Source: Acidiferrum sp963745095 (GTDB taxonomy: Bacteria; Acidobacteriota; Terriglobia; Acidiferrales; UBA7541). From it: a DNA stretch of 64,000 nt. Where the stretch lies: contig CAVUWC010000001.1 of assembly GCA_963745095.1 (NCBI GenBank), positions 305,734 to 369,733 on the forward strand, written 5' to 3'. Made by a program: the position numbers and the translations under genes. How positions within the stretch are numbered: position 1 is the first letter of the stretch; each line of letters begins with the position of its first letter. Below, one piece after another: positions 51,435-60,407 of this stretch. The notes below the pieces were generated by a model. That model did not search any database and was not told the DNA's origin. It was given only the letters and a program-made list of their open reading frames with translations.

Positions 51435-54173
51435 TCAGCTTGCTCGCGTGACTATTCGTAACGCAGGGCGACAACGGGATCGACTCGCGTGGCGCGCCGA
51501 GCTGGGAGATACGAAGCTAAAGCGGCGACTACACCAAGCAGGAACGCACGCTCCGGCAAACGCGAGAGGATCGGCGGAGCCGACTTCGAACAGCATGCTG
51601 CCAAGTAATCGGCTTAGCCCGTATGCAGCAGCCAAACCAACGGCCATGCCCGCAGTCACAAGAAAAGCCATGTGACTCACGACGTTGCGAAGAATGTCGC
51701 CGGGCTGCGCGCCCAGAGCCATGCGGATTCCGATTTCGCGCGTGCGGCGGGCGACGGAGAAAGCCACTACGCCGGAAAGTCCGAGCGAGGCCAACAGCGT
51801 GGCGAGCAATCCGAACAAGCTCGAAAGCCAGGTCAGAAGCCTTTCTTGCGTGAGCGAATTGTCGATCTGAATTTCCAGCGTGGTGGTTGCGTAGAGAGGC
51901 AGGTTGGCATCGAGGTCGTGGACTTGCGCTCGGACTAAGTCGCTGATTTTTTCCGGGTCGCCAGAAGTGCGCACTTGCAGCGTCAGGTCAAAGAGGCGCT
52001 CTTCCTGCGCCATCGGCGCATAGAAATGGCGGCGCGGCGCTTCCGAGAGATGCACGTACTTGGCATCTTTCACAACGCCAATGATTTCGCGGTCCGGCGG
52101 AACTTTCGGATCGTCGTCGGTTCCAATTTTTTTGCCGAGAGGATCTTTGCTTCCGAAGAAATAGTGCGCCATCGTTTCGTTGATGATGACGACTTTCGGA
52201 CGTGCGGCTGTGTCCTGCTCCGTGAAGTCACGGCCTTCCACAAGGGCAATACCCATGGTCGCGAAGTAGCCGGGAGAAACGACGGCAGCGTTGGGGCTCA
52301 TGTTTTCGTCAGGGCCGGGTTGGTAGCCTTCCACTTTGACGCCCTCCTGATCCCAGCCGCCGGAAATGACGGAGCTAGTGGTCAAGCTCGCGGAACGCAC
52401 GTCCGGCAGAGTTCGAACGCGCGACAGAAGATCGTCGTAAAGCGATTTGATTCTTTCTTGCGGATAACCGTTCATGGCTGGGTTGAGCGTCGCCAGAAAA
52501 ACATTCTCTTTTGTGAAACCGGTATTTACGCCGCGCAAGTTTCGCAGGCTGTGGAGAAATAGACCCGCGCCGATCAGAAGCGGCAGCGAGAGCGCCACCT
52601 GCAGAAAAATAAGTGCGCTGCGCAGACTGAAGAGGCGTTCACCCGAAGCGATCGAGGGAGCATCGGCGCGCAACGCGATGGATACGCCGGCATGCGAAAG
52701 CTGCAATGCAGGAGCCAACCCGAAGAGTAGCCCGGTGACTAAGGATGCGAGCAATGCGAAACCAAGAACTCGCAGATCCATTGGAGCCTGTAAGTTTGCG
52801 CTGTAGTCTGCCGGCAGAAAACCGAGCAAGGCCGTCTTCGCCCAGTAGGCAACGACAATTCCCGCGCAGCCACCCAGCACGGCAAGCAGCAGGCTCTCCG
52901 TCAACCACTGACGTACGAGTCTTCCCCGGCTCGCGCCAATGGCCAGCCGCACGGAAATTTCTTGTTTTCGTTTTGCATTTCGTGCGAGGAGAAGATTCGC
53001 GAGGTTGGCACAAGCCACCAACAGGACAATGCCTGTCACGCAGAACATCAGGAGCAGCGGGCGCTCCATTTCCGTGCGCAGATGCGCGAATCCCTGATTG
53101 CCTGGCACCAGTTGAATGTGGCTCGCGAGGGAGCGCTCTTTGTCGTGAGCGTTGACGCTCGCTCCGAGTTCCTGCAGCTCCGCCGCAAGAACCTGGTGAT
53201 AGAGAATGTCGAGCGAAGCTTGCGCTTGCGCGACGGTGACTTCCGGCTTGCGGCGCGCCAGAACTGTCATCCAGCGGTGCTGCGGATTTTGCAGGCGATT
53301 TGCGGGCACGGGACGGAAAACCTTGGCCATCATCATGGGCACGCGAATATCCGGATTGCGCGCCATTTCGGTGCCGTAAAACCCTGGCGGCGTGACGCCG
53401 ATGACGCGGATCGGATTGTCATTCAGGATGATGTTCTTGCCGACGATCGCCCGATCGCTGCCGAATCGTCGTTGCCAGTAGCCGTAGCTCAAGACAGCGA
53501 CAGGATGAGCGCCGGGTGTACGGTCGTCTTCCGGTCCGAACAGCCGGCCGAGAAACGGCTGCACGCCGAGGGTCTCAAAATAATTTCCGGAGACCATTTC
53601 GCCTACCGCGCGTTCGCTTTGCCCGCCGTAACTGGCGTTGAAATCAAGACCAGCACGCGTCAAAACATTTGCGAACACCGTGTTTTTGTCGCGAATGGCC
53701 TGGTACATCGGATAGGAGAAGTCATCTTCTTCTGGCTCCTGAGACCGGACATCCGTGTACTTGATGACGACGAGTTCTTGCGGATTGCGGACCGGGAGGT
53801 TGCCTAGCAAAACGGAATTAACCAGCGAGAACAGGCCCGTGTTAGCGCCAATGCCGAGCGCCAGAGTCAGAATTGTAACCGCTGTGAAACCGGGGTTCTT
53901 CACCAGCATGCGCGCCGCGTAGCGCAAGTCCTGCACGAGCGTTTCAAAGAGCGGCAGGCCGCGTTGATCGCGATAGGATTCTTTGGCTTGCTCAATTCCG
54001 CCGAATTCGCGACGCGCTGCTTGACGTGCTTCTGGTTCGTTCATGCCACGCCGGATGTTTTCTTCGGTGAGCGCATCGACGTGAGCGCGCAGTTCGATGT
54101 CGAGTTCTCCATCCAGATTCCGCTTGCGGAAAATTCCAGCCAATCGCGATGCGACAATGCGTAGCCACTCCAT
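51435..54173 (-). CDS. ADOP-type MacB-like ABC permease, 912 residues, C-terminus frameshifted
   Basis: Same layout as the previous permease, with the opening MEWLRIVASRLAGIFRKRNL, LDIELRAHVDALTEENIRRG and AARMLVKNPGFTAVTILTLA. Internal motifs are FSVARRTREIGIRMALGAQ and DPLAFAGACV. Near 51541 an extra C shifts the frame; the other frame continues GVVAALASYLPARRATRVDP and ends LRYE at 51452, as in the homolog. It follows the PadR gene by one base, so they form one operon. Confidence 0.85.
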   Translation of the reverse strand: MEWLRIVASRLAGIFRKRNLDGELDIELRAHVDALTEENIRRGMNEPEARQAARREFGGIEQAKESYRDQRGLPLFETLVQDLRYAARMLVKNPGFTAVTILTLALGIGANTGLFSLVNSVLLGNLPVRNPQELVVIKYTDVRSQEPEEDDFSYPMYQAIRDKNTVFANVLTRAGLDFNASYGGQSERAVGEMVSGNYFETLGVQPFLGRLFGPEDDRTPGAHPVAVLSYGYWQRRFGSDRAIVGKNIILNDNPIRVIGVTPPGFYGTEMARNPDIRVPMMMAKVFRPVPANRLQNPQHRWMTVLARRKPEVTVAQAQASLDILYHQVLAAELQELGASVNAHDKERSLASHIQLVPGNQGFAHLRTEMERPLLLMFCVTGIVLLVACANLANLLLARNAKRKQEISVRLAIGASRGRLVRQWLTESLLLAVLGGCAGIVVAYWAKTALLGFLPADYSANLQAPMDLRVLGFALLASLVTGLLFGLAPALQLSHAGVSIALRADAPSIASGERLFSLRSALIFLQVALSLPLLIGAGLFLHSLRNLRGVNTGFTKENVFLATLNPAMNGYPQERIKSLYDDLLSRVRTLPDVRSASLTTSSVISGGWDQEGVKVEGYQPGPDENMSPNAAVVSPGYFATMGIALVEGRDFTEQDTAARPKVVIINETMAHYFFGSKDPLGKKIGTDDDPKVPPDREIIGVVKDAKYVHLSEAPRRHFYAPMAQEERLFDLTLQVRTSGDPEKISDLVRAQVHDLDANLPLYATTTLEIQIDNSLTQERLLTWLSSLFGLLATLLASLGLSGVVAFSVARRTREIGIRMALGAQPGDILRNVVSHMAFLVTAGMAVGLAAAYGLSRLLGSMLFEVGSADPLAFAGACVPAWCSRRFSFVSPSSARHASRSRCRPALRIVTRAS

Positions 54174-54174
54174 C

Positions 54175-54519
54175 TCAGGCTCCTTCGGCGCGTCCGAGCA
54201 AACGCGTCATGAGAGCGGCCATGCGCTCCCAGCTTTCTGTCTCGGCTAAAAGTTGTTTGCGACCGCTGCGTGTCAGCGAGTAATACTTGGCTTTGCGATT
54301 GTTGTCCGAGACGCCCCATTTCGCGGATATCCAGCCGCGCTGCTCGAGCCTCAACAGCGCTGGATAAAGCGTGCCCTGGTTGAGCTTGAGCAGGTCCGCG
54401 GAAACCTGTTGAATACGCACGGCAATGCCATACCCATGCAGCGGACCGAGGGCATCGAGAGTCTTCAGTACGATCAGGTCGAGCGTGCCTTGCAACACTT
54501 CGCCGCGCGTTTGCGCCAT
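54175..54519 (-). CDS. PadR-family regulator of the permease pair
   Basis: 114 residues of winged-helix PadR type: VLQGTLDLIVLKTLDALGPL, YGIAVRIQQVSADLLKLNQG, TLYPALLRLEQRGWISAKWG and the wing NRKAKYYSLTRSGRKQLLAE. It ends one base before the first permease start and has inverted repeats in its upstream region. It probably represses its own operon. Confidence 0.9.
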   Translation of the reverse strand: MAQTRGEVLQGTLDLIVLKTLDALGPLHGYGIAVRIQQVSADLLKLNQGTLYPALLRLEQRGWISAKWGVSDNNRKAKYYSLTRSGRKQLLAETESWERMAALMTRLLGRAEGA

Positions 54520-54560
54520 GCGGTTCTCCTTTTGACGATCTACAGGAGGCTATCCTTACT

Positions 54561-54591
54561 CCTGTTGATTGTCAACAGGTCGTGCACCTGT
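54561..54591. promoter_or_regulatory. likely PadR operator
   Basis: Overlapping palindromes CCTGTTGA TTG TCAACAGG (54561-54579) and ACAGGT CGTGC ACCTGT (54575-54591), about 42 bases before the padR start. Confidence 0.55.
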
Positions 54592-54781
54592 ATAGACGAA
54601 GCAGCGAGGAAATCGTTTCGTGAGCCTTCAAGTTTTCTTGGTAAACGCGAAAGCCACCCCCTAAACGCGCCAAATACCCTGCAAATGAGGACTTCCTAAC
54701 AACACTCGTTGACCTTGGCACGCCGGGGGACCTACGATGGCCGGGCAAATTCAGCAGCGAAAACGCATTAGGGAGATTTCC

Positions 54782-56857
54782 ATGCATTCATGCAAGCAGT
54801 CCGCGGGTCTTCGCGCCAGCCTCTGCCTCTTGAGTTTGGCGGCGCTCCTCGCGCTAGCTCCGTTGAGCGGAGCGCAGGGTTTAGTAAGCAGCGATCTTTC
54901 CCGCTTCCGATTTGTTGGCGACGCTGTTTTATCGCCGGACGGTCACCGTATTGCTTACCCTGTGATTCTGTACGATCGCCCCGGCCGGCCCGCTCCGCAA
55001 CTCTGGGTTATGGATCTCACCACGCAAAAATCCATTCGCATCGGAGGCGAAAAAGATGTTACGGGCAATCCGCGCTGGTCGCCCGATGGAAAGTGGCTGG
55101 CGTTTCAGGGCAGAGTCGGCGACAAACACGGATTGCTTCTCGCCCGTCCAGATGGTTCCGAGGTCACAACTCTCGTCGAGAAAATGAGCGGCACCAACAG
55201 CCCATTACCAGGAGGCGGCCAAGACGTTACATGGTCGCCCGATGGCAAACAAATCGCTTTCATTTCCTCGACTCCCGACGAACGAGCCGCCGAAGCCAGC
55301 GGCGATCCGATGGTTATCACGCGCTACTTGTACAAGCCCGACGCCGGAGAAGGCATGACGCGCTTCAACGATAACCAACGGTTGCACATTTTTGCCGTGG
55401 ACGTGGCCACCAAGCAAGTACGCCAGCTGACGCAAGGAATCTACGACGAGCACTCCATTGACTGGTCGCCGGACGGCAAGGAGATTCTCTTTGCGTCAAA
55501 TCACGAGCCGAATCAGGACGAATTTTTCAATTACGACATTTTCGCGCTCAATGTCGCGGACAGCAGCATTCGCCGGCTGACCGCTACCGAATACAACGAG
55601 TACGAACCGCTTTGGTCGCCCGACGGCAAGCACATCGTCTATCGAGGAACGAAGCGCGGCTTGACGGACCGCGAGACGACCATGGAAGACACGCACGTCT
55701 GGATGATGAACGCCGACGGTAGCGATCGTCGCGAAATCGGCGCAGTGATTGACAATCGCCAGGGCGCGCCGAAGTGGGCGCCGGACAGCAGCGCGGTGTA
55801 CTTCACCGTCCAGGAGCGCGGAAGCAATCATCTGGTGCGCTTGCCAATCTCGGGCGGCGCGCCGGAATACCTCGTGAAGGATACAGGGAACGTTGGCGGA
55901 TTTTCTGTCGCCAAGGATGGAACGCTGGTCTATGTGTTCACATCCCCTCGCGACATGGGAGAGCTTTATGTCAAGTCCGGCACCGCCGCGGCGCGCAAGC
56001 TGACGGACCTAAACGCGGAAATCCTTGCAGGAAAGAAAATTGGCGAGGTCGAGTCTTTCACTTTCACCAGCAACGACAACAAATTTGAAGTCGAAGCGTT
56101 TCTCACCAAACCTGTTGGAATGACCGCGACGTCGAAGCATCCTCTCATCGTGAACATTCATGGCGGCCCACACGGGCAGAACGGCCCCGGCTTCAATTTC
56201 AGGAATCAGGTCTATGCCGCACACGGCTGGGCGACGCTGAACGTGAATTTTCGCGGCTCGACGGGCTACGGACAGAAATTCGCGGACGCCGTCTTCGCCG
56301 ATCAGGATGGTAACGAAGGCCAGGATGTTTTGTACGGCGTCAGCGCAGCGGTCCGCCGCTACTTGTGGATCGACCGCGAGCGCATGGGCATCGAAGGCGT
56401 AAGCTACGGAGGCCAGCTCACGGACTGGCTTATCACGCAGACGAACGAGTTCAAAGCCGCGATCCCAACCGCCGGCATCGCCAACCTGGTCAGCTACAAC
56501 TACATGACCTACTACAATCAGTATGAGGAAATGGAGTTCGGCCAATTTTTGCATCAAGGCAATTTGATGGATGTGGCTTGGGAACGCTCGGCGCTGAAGC
56601 ACGTGGCCGGAGCGCACACGCCGACCATGCTTATTCACGGGGAAAACGACAACGACGTGCCCATCGCAGAGGCGGAACAGTTTTTCATTGCACTAAAGGA
56701 CGTGGGAACGGAGGCGGTCTTCGTGCGCTACCCACGCGAAGGCCACGGCATCCGTGAAACAAAGCATGTGATCGACTGGACCGACAGGTCTATCGCCTGG
56801 TACGAGAAACACTTTGCAAAGGCGGGCGCCGAAGGCATCACAAACGTCCAGCCTTGA
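54782..56857 (+). CDS. secreted S9-family prolyl oligopeptidase
   Basis: 691 residues. The signal peptide (SLAALLALAPLSGAQG) is followed by beta-propeller repeats (VLSPDGHRIAYPVI, PRWSPDGKWLAF, HSIDWSPDGKEILFASN) to about residue 430 and a C-terminal alpha/beta hydrolase. The catalytic serine is in GIEGVSYGGQLTDW, the Asp in HGENDNDVPI and the His in REGHGIRE. It cleaves peptides outside the cytoplasm. ATG 54782 is preferred because of AGGGAG upstream; 54737 is another possible start. Confidence 0.9.
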   Translation: MHSCKQSAGLRASLCLLSLAALLALAPLSGAQGLVSSDLSRFRFVGDAVLSPDGHRIAYPVILYDRPGRPAPQLWVMDLTTQKSIRIGGEKDVTGNPRWSPDGKWLAFQGRVGDKHGLLLARPDGSEVTTLVEKMSGTNSPLPGGGQDVTWSPDGKQIAFISSTPDERAAEASGDPMVITRYLYKPDAGEGMTRFNDNQRLHIFAVDVATKQVRQLTQGIYDEHSIDWSPDGKEILFASNHEPNQDEFFNYDIFALNVADSSIRRLTATEYNEYEPLWSPDGKHIVYRGTKRGLTDRETTMEDTHVWMMNADGSDRREIGAVIDNRQGAPKWAPDSSAVYFTVQERGSNHLVRLPISGGAPEYLVKDTGNVGGFSVAKDGTLVYVFTSPRDMGELYVKSGTAAARKLTDLNAEILAGKKIGEVESFTFTSNDNKFEVEAFLTKPVGMTATSKHPLIVNIHGGPHGQNGPGFNFRNQVYAAHGWATLNVNFRGSTGYGQKFADAVFADQDGNEGQDVLYGVSAAVRRYLWIDRERMGIEGVSYGGQLTDWLITQTNEFKAAIPTAGIANLVSYNYMTYYNQYEEMEFGQFLHQGNLMDVAWERSALKHVAGAHTPTMLIHGENDNDVPIAEAEQFFIALKDVGTEAVFVRYPREGHGIRETKHVIDWTDRSIAWYEKHFAKAGAEGITNVQP

Positions 56858-56926
56858 TTTGCGCTGGTGAAGGAAGCGGTGGCTTCGTCGGTTAACGCCC
56901 GAGCCACAGAAACTGACAAACGCAGA

Positions 56927-56953
56927 AAGAGCCCCGATGGAACCGGGGCTCTT
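56927..56953. terminator. bidirectional terminator between S9 peptidase and rplS
   Basis: AAGAGCCCCG (56927-56936) pairs with CGGGGCTCTT (56944-56953). The two genes converge here. The T-runs are short. Confidence 0.65.
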
Positions 56954-56999
56954 CTGTGAAACCATTTCGAATTTCGTGTTTCGAATCTGGAATCTGCGC

Positions 57000-57404
57000 T
57001 TACGACTTGGCTTCTGCTCCAGCCGTCGCCACAGCAGCCACTTCTTCCCGGGCAGCGCGCTTGATGCGGGCAGCCTTACCGCGCAAATCGCGCAGGTAAT
57101 AGAGGCGCGCGCGGCGAACTTTGCCCTTGCCGACCACTTCAATCGAGCTGATCGAAGGTGAGTGCAGCGGGAAAATACGCTCGATGCCAACGCCAAAGCT
57201 CACGCGGCGCACGGTAAACGTGGCACCCGAAGCGCGGCCCTTTTTGGAGATTACGACCCCTTCGAACGCCTGCAGGCGTTCCTTTTCCTTCTCGCCCTCG
57301 CCTTCTTTCAGGCGGACGTTGACGCGTACCGTGTCGCCAGGGCGAAATTCGGGGAGGTCTTTGCGCAGTTGCGCTTCATGGAGTTTTGCAATAACCAGAT
57401 TCAT
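57000..57404 (-). CDS. rplS: 50S ribosomal protein L19
   Basis: 134 residues. FRPGDTVRVNVRLKEGEGEK, RLQAFEGVVISKKGRASGAT and FTVRRVSFGVGIERIFPLHS are the family signatures. RRARLYYLRDLRGKAARIKR is followed by an Ala/Glu-rich tail of about 20 residues. The start at 57404 gives MNLVIAKLHE. Its usual neighbour trmD lies 3 kb upstream with other genes between. Confidence 0.95.
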   Translation of the reverse strand: MNLVIAKLHEAQLRKDLPEFRPGDTVRVNVRLKEGEGEKEKERLQAFEGVVISKKGRASGATFTVRRVSFGVGIERIFPLHSPSISSIEVVGKGKVRRARLYYLRDLRGKAARIKRAAREEVAAVATAGAEAKS

Positions 57405-57612
57405 GTTCGTATTCCCTGCAGACCCACTCAGGCGGGGCCAGCTCTTCAAAAGCAAACCCCAATTATAGCCAAATATTCACAATTTACCTAGCGCAATCCG
57501 CCAGAGGCCGTGAGCCCATTTGACTTCTAGTGCCTCTTAAAGCTATGAATTTGCTGATCCGGCTCCGGCTGTATGCACCGGCATTCGGTTGATGCCGGGA
57601 GGAACTTGCGAT

Positions 57613-58059
57613 ATGAGCGTCGAAAAGCAGACCCAGGCAAACGTCAAGCAAGCGGTGCCCTTTTTCGGCGTTTCCAGCATGGAAGCATCCCTCCGTTTTT
57701 ATGTGGATGGCCTTGGCTTTCGGATGACCAACAAATGGATCGACGAGGGCAAACTTCGCTGGTGTTGGCTGGAGATTGGTGGCGCGGCGTTGATGCTGCA
57801 GGAGTTCCGGAAGGAAGGCCACGATTCCTGGAAGCCCACCGGCAGATTGGGAGAAGGCGTAAACATCTGCTTCATGTGTGAGGACGCTTTGACAATCTTC
57901 CATGAAGCTGCAGCGCGCGGAATCAAGGCCAGCAGGAATCCGTTCGTCGGAAACGCCTTGTGGGTGGTGTCGTTTTCGGACCCGGACGGTTACAGGATCG
58001 ACTTCGAAAGTCCGACGGATGTCCCCGAAGAGACGGAATACTCAGGGCAAGTTAAATGA
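57613..58059 (+). CDS. VOC-family (glyoxalase-like) protein
   Basis: 148 residues with the VOC pattern: VPFFGVSSMEASLRFYVDGL, WCWLEIGGAALMLQEFRKEG and VVSFSDPDGYRIDFESPTDV. The start at 57613 follows GGGAGGAACTTGCG; a start at 57589 is possible. It is on the opposite strand to the ATP-grasp/LLM genes and its end overlaps theirs by 18 bases. Its activity is unknown. Confidence 0.8.
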   Translation: MSVEKQTQANVKQAVPFFGVSSMEASLRFYVDGLGFRMTNKWIDEGKLRWCWLEIGGAALMLQEFRKEGHDSWKPTGRLGEGVNICFMCEDALTIFHEAAARGIKASRNPFVGNALWVVSFSDPDGYRIDFESPTDVPEETEYSGQVK

Positions 58060-59125
58060 CTGGCGACTCCGCAAGCTCTTAAGCCTGCGCGGGCACGGAA
58101 GACGTTGCGCTGAATGACGCTGGTCCGCGAAGCGCTCCATTTCTTCGAGTTGCGGGCTGAATTGGAGCAGCACCAGATCGACGCCAACGGCTTCGAATTG
58201 CGCGAGCCGCTCGGAAACCTGTTCCGGCGTGCCGACGAGCCCCGAGCGCAGGCCGCGATTCGAAACCGAGTAGTCTTCGAGCGAAACGCGCTGCTCGAGT
58301 TGCGTTCCGGCGAGCCACTGCTGGTAATTCGCATTGCCGGCGGCGGACTGGTTGACGTCGGTGATGCGCTTTAGCTCATCCTGCGCTTCCTTCTCGGTTT
58401 CGCGCACGATGGTATAGCCCGCAACGCCGAACTTCAGCGGCGGAAGGTCGTGCCGGGCACGGCGTTCCCGCAAATCCGCGATTTTTTCCCCGACACGCTC
58501 CGGCGGATCGCCGTGCATCAAGTAAGCGTCGCATTTTTCCGCGATGAGATCCTTCGCCGCAGGCGATTCGCCTCCGGCATAGATTGTCGGATGCGGTTGA
58601 GCCACCGGCTTGGGCTCGAGAATATTGTCTTCGACGCGGTAATACTTCCCTGCATAAGAAAAATGATCTTTCGCCCACACGCCGTGCAGCACGTCGAGCC
58701 ATTCGTTGGTGCGCGCATAACGATCATCGTGTTGTTCGAATCCCACACCGTACTTCTTCGCTTCGTCCGACCACCACGACGAAACGACGTTGAGCGTAAG
58801 GCGCCCGCCGCTAATCTGATCGATATTCGCGGCTTGCTTGGCAAGCAGCGCCGGCAGATGAAACGTCGGCCGCACCGCAACCATCAACTCAAGCCGCTCG
58901 GTGACCGCAGCCAACGCAGCCGCCGTTGACCATGCATCGAGCGACGGCGCCTCCACTCCTTTAATGTCGTTCAAATTCAATTCCGCGATCAGCATCAAGT
59001 CGAAGCCGATCTGTTCGCTGCGCTGCGCGAGCTTTTTAACGTAAGGCCAGGTCGCGGGCATCTTTTCGTCCGCGACGTTGCGCAGCCATCCGCCGAAATA
59101 CGGGAAGCCAGTAGCCGTATCTCAT
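58042..59125 (-). CDS. LLM-class flavin-dependent oxidoreductase (start region frameshifted)
   Basis: About 360 residues of bacterial luciferase type: RSEQIGFDLMLIAELNLNDI, WSTAAALAAVTERLELMVAV, ISGGRLTLNVVSSWWSDEAK and RTNEWLDVLHGVW. Proteins of this kind oxidise small sulfonates, sulfones or other substrates with reduced flavin. The full start is ATG 59125: MRYGYWLPV continues as FGGWLRNVADEKMPATW after removing one extra T near 59107. ATG 59125 overlaps the ATP-grasp stop (ATGA), so the two are translated together. Confidence 0.85.
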
Positions 59126-60162
59126 CGAATGCTCCCAGTGGAGACGAACCCATCACTTCGGCTGGCCTCGTGAATCCGCGCTTCATTAATGAGGTAATCC
59201 GCCAGTCGGGCGTAGGGATTGAAGCCAATCATGCGTTCGGGATCGGAAACAAAATTCGAGAGCGCGTTGATATCGTAATAGAGCAGTCGCCCGGTGCGGT
59301 CGTCGATGACGTACTCAATGCCACCAACTTCGATGTCGGCAACTTCCATGATGCGCTCAACGTCTTCGATAACTTGCCGCGGCGGTTCGTAGGCTTCGAC
59401 GGTCAACCCGGATTTTGGCGCATCGACAGGACATGCCAGACGCGTCAGCTCTTCGCCCTTCGTGTTCTTGCAAATATCCGCTGGGCACAAATCAAACGTG
59501 TCGCCCGTAATGTGAATCTGAATCGCATATAGATATTCACCGCCGAGGACTTCCACGCGCGTGATTACGCCGTCGCGCGCCTTGAAAAACTCCTGCACCA
59601 GCGCGACGTTGTCGATTCCAAACGACAAGCTATTCTCTTCCACCGCAGCGCGCAGTTCGTCCGCCGAATTGAACTTCTTTATCCCCGCTCCGCTTCCGCC
59701 GATATTCGGCTTGATAATCAACGGATAGCCGATCCCTTCCGCCGCGCTAAGCGCTTGCGACGGATGATTGATCACCCTCGCTTTCGGATATTGCAAACCC
59801 AGCGCTTCCAACACCGTACACTGCAAAGCCTTGGAAATTTCGTGAGTGAAAGCCCGCGACCCATTCACCACGCGAACGCCTTTTTCTTCCAGATGAGCCA
59901 GGTAGTTAAGAGTGTAGAAAATCCCATGGCCGATTCCGCGCTGCCACGCCGAAGGACTCATCCGATTGAAGAGCAACGAATACTCGCGCTCCTTCGCCGC
60001 GACATCGTACTGATGATTTCGCGCGTCCACCCTGACCCAGTTCACGCCCCGCGCATCGAGTTGGTCGAACAGCGGCTTGAACCAATGCTGTTGTTCGTAA
60101 TAGATGGCGATGGGTTTCCCTGCGCCTTGCTCCTTGCCGTTTCCGCTTGCCGCGTCGCTCAT
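59122..60162 (-). CDS. ATP-grasp ligase next to a Cys-rich peptide
   Basis: 346 residues. GYPLIIKPNIGGSGAGIKKF is the ATP-binding loop, followed by VALVQEFFKARDGVITRVEV, DIEVGGIEYVIDDRTGRLLY and YDINALSNFV (Mg ligands). The fold matches RimK/glutathione-synthetase-type ligases that join amino acids or peptides, but the acceptor is not known. ATG 60162 is preferred for GGAGCAAGGTGCC upstream; ATG 60183 is a longer alternative. It is followed by the LLM gene and preceded by the Cys-rich peptide and a terminator. Confidence 0.85.
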   Translation of the reverse strand: MSDAASGNGKEQGAGKPIAIYYEQQHWFKPLFDQLDARGVNWVRVDARNHQYDVAAKEREYSLLFNRMSPSAWQRGIGHGIFYTLNYLAHLEEKGVRVVNGSRAFTHEISKALQCTVLEALGLQYPKARVINHPSQALSAAEGIGYPLIIKPNIGGSGAGIKKFNSADELRAAVEENSLSFGIDNVALVQEFFKARDGVITRVEVLGGEYLYAIQIHITGDTFDLCPADICKNTKGEELTRLACPVDAPKSGLTVEAYEPPRQVIEDVERIMEVADIEVGGIEYVIDDRTGRLLYYDINALSNFVSDPERMIGFNPYARLADYLINEARIHEASRSDGFVSTGSIR

Positions 60163-60191
60163 GGCACCTTGCTCCTCATTCACTTAACAAT

Positions 60192-60221
60192 GAAAAAGGG
60201 CCGCTTATTCCGAGCGGCCCT
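60192..60221 (-). terminator. intrinsic terminator between peptide and ATP-grasp genes
   Basis: AGGGCCGCT (60197-60205) pairs with AGCGGCCCT (60213-60221). On the minus strand the hairpin is followed by TTTTTC. It lies 26 bases after the peptide stop and about 30 before the ATP-grasp start. Confidence 0.8.
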
Positions 60222-60247
60222 GGATTCCTTTTAGGTTTAGTTTCGCG

Positions 60248-60379
60248 CTAGACCGAAGGACTTCCCATGCCGCTTGCAGCGGTACACATACAAGCACAGC
60301 ATGGACACGCGCAGGCCTTCCCATAAGCCCAAACGCCTTTTATGGCGCGCAAATCCTCGTTCTGAAGCGCGACTTTCAT
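60248..60379 (-). CDS. 43-residue Cys-rich peptide, possible RiPP precursor
   Basis: Leader-like MKVALQNEDLRAIKGVWAYG is followed by KACACPCCACMC and TAASGMGSPSV: six Cys within ten residues. It lies 28 bases after trmD on the same strand, followed by a terminator and the ATP-grasp gene. A TATACT -10-like box is 11 bases before the ATG; the ribosome site is weak (CTGAG). Alternatively the peptide is a small metal-binding protein. Confidence 0.55.
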   Translation of the reverse strand: MKVALQNEDLRAIKGVWAYGKACACPCCACMCTAASGMGSPSV

Positions 60380-60407
60380 CGAAATCTCAGTATACCGCGA
60401 GCTCTTT

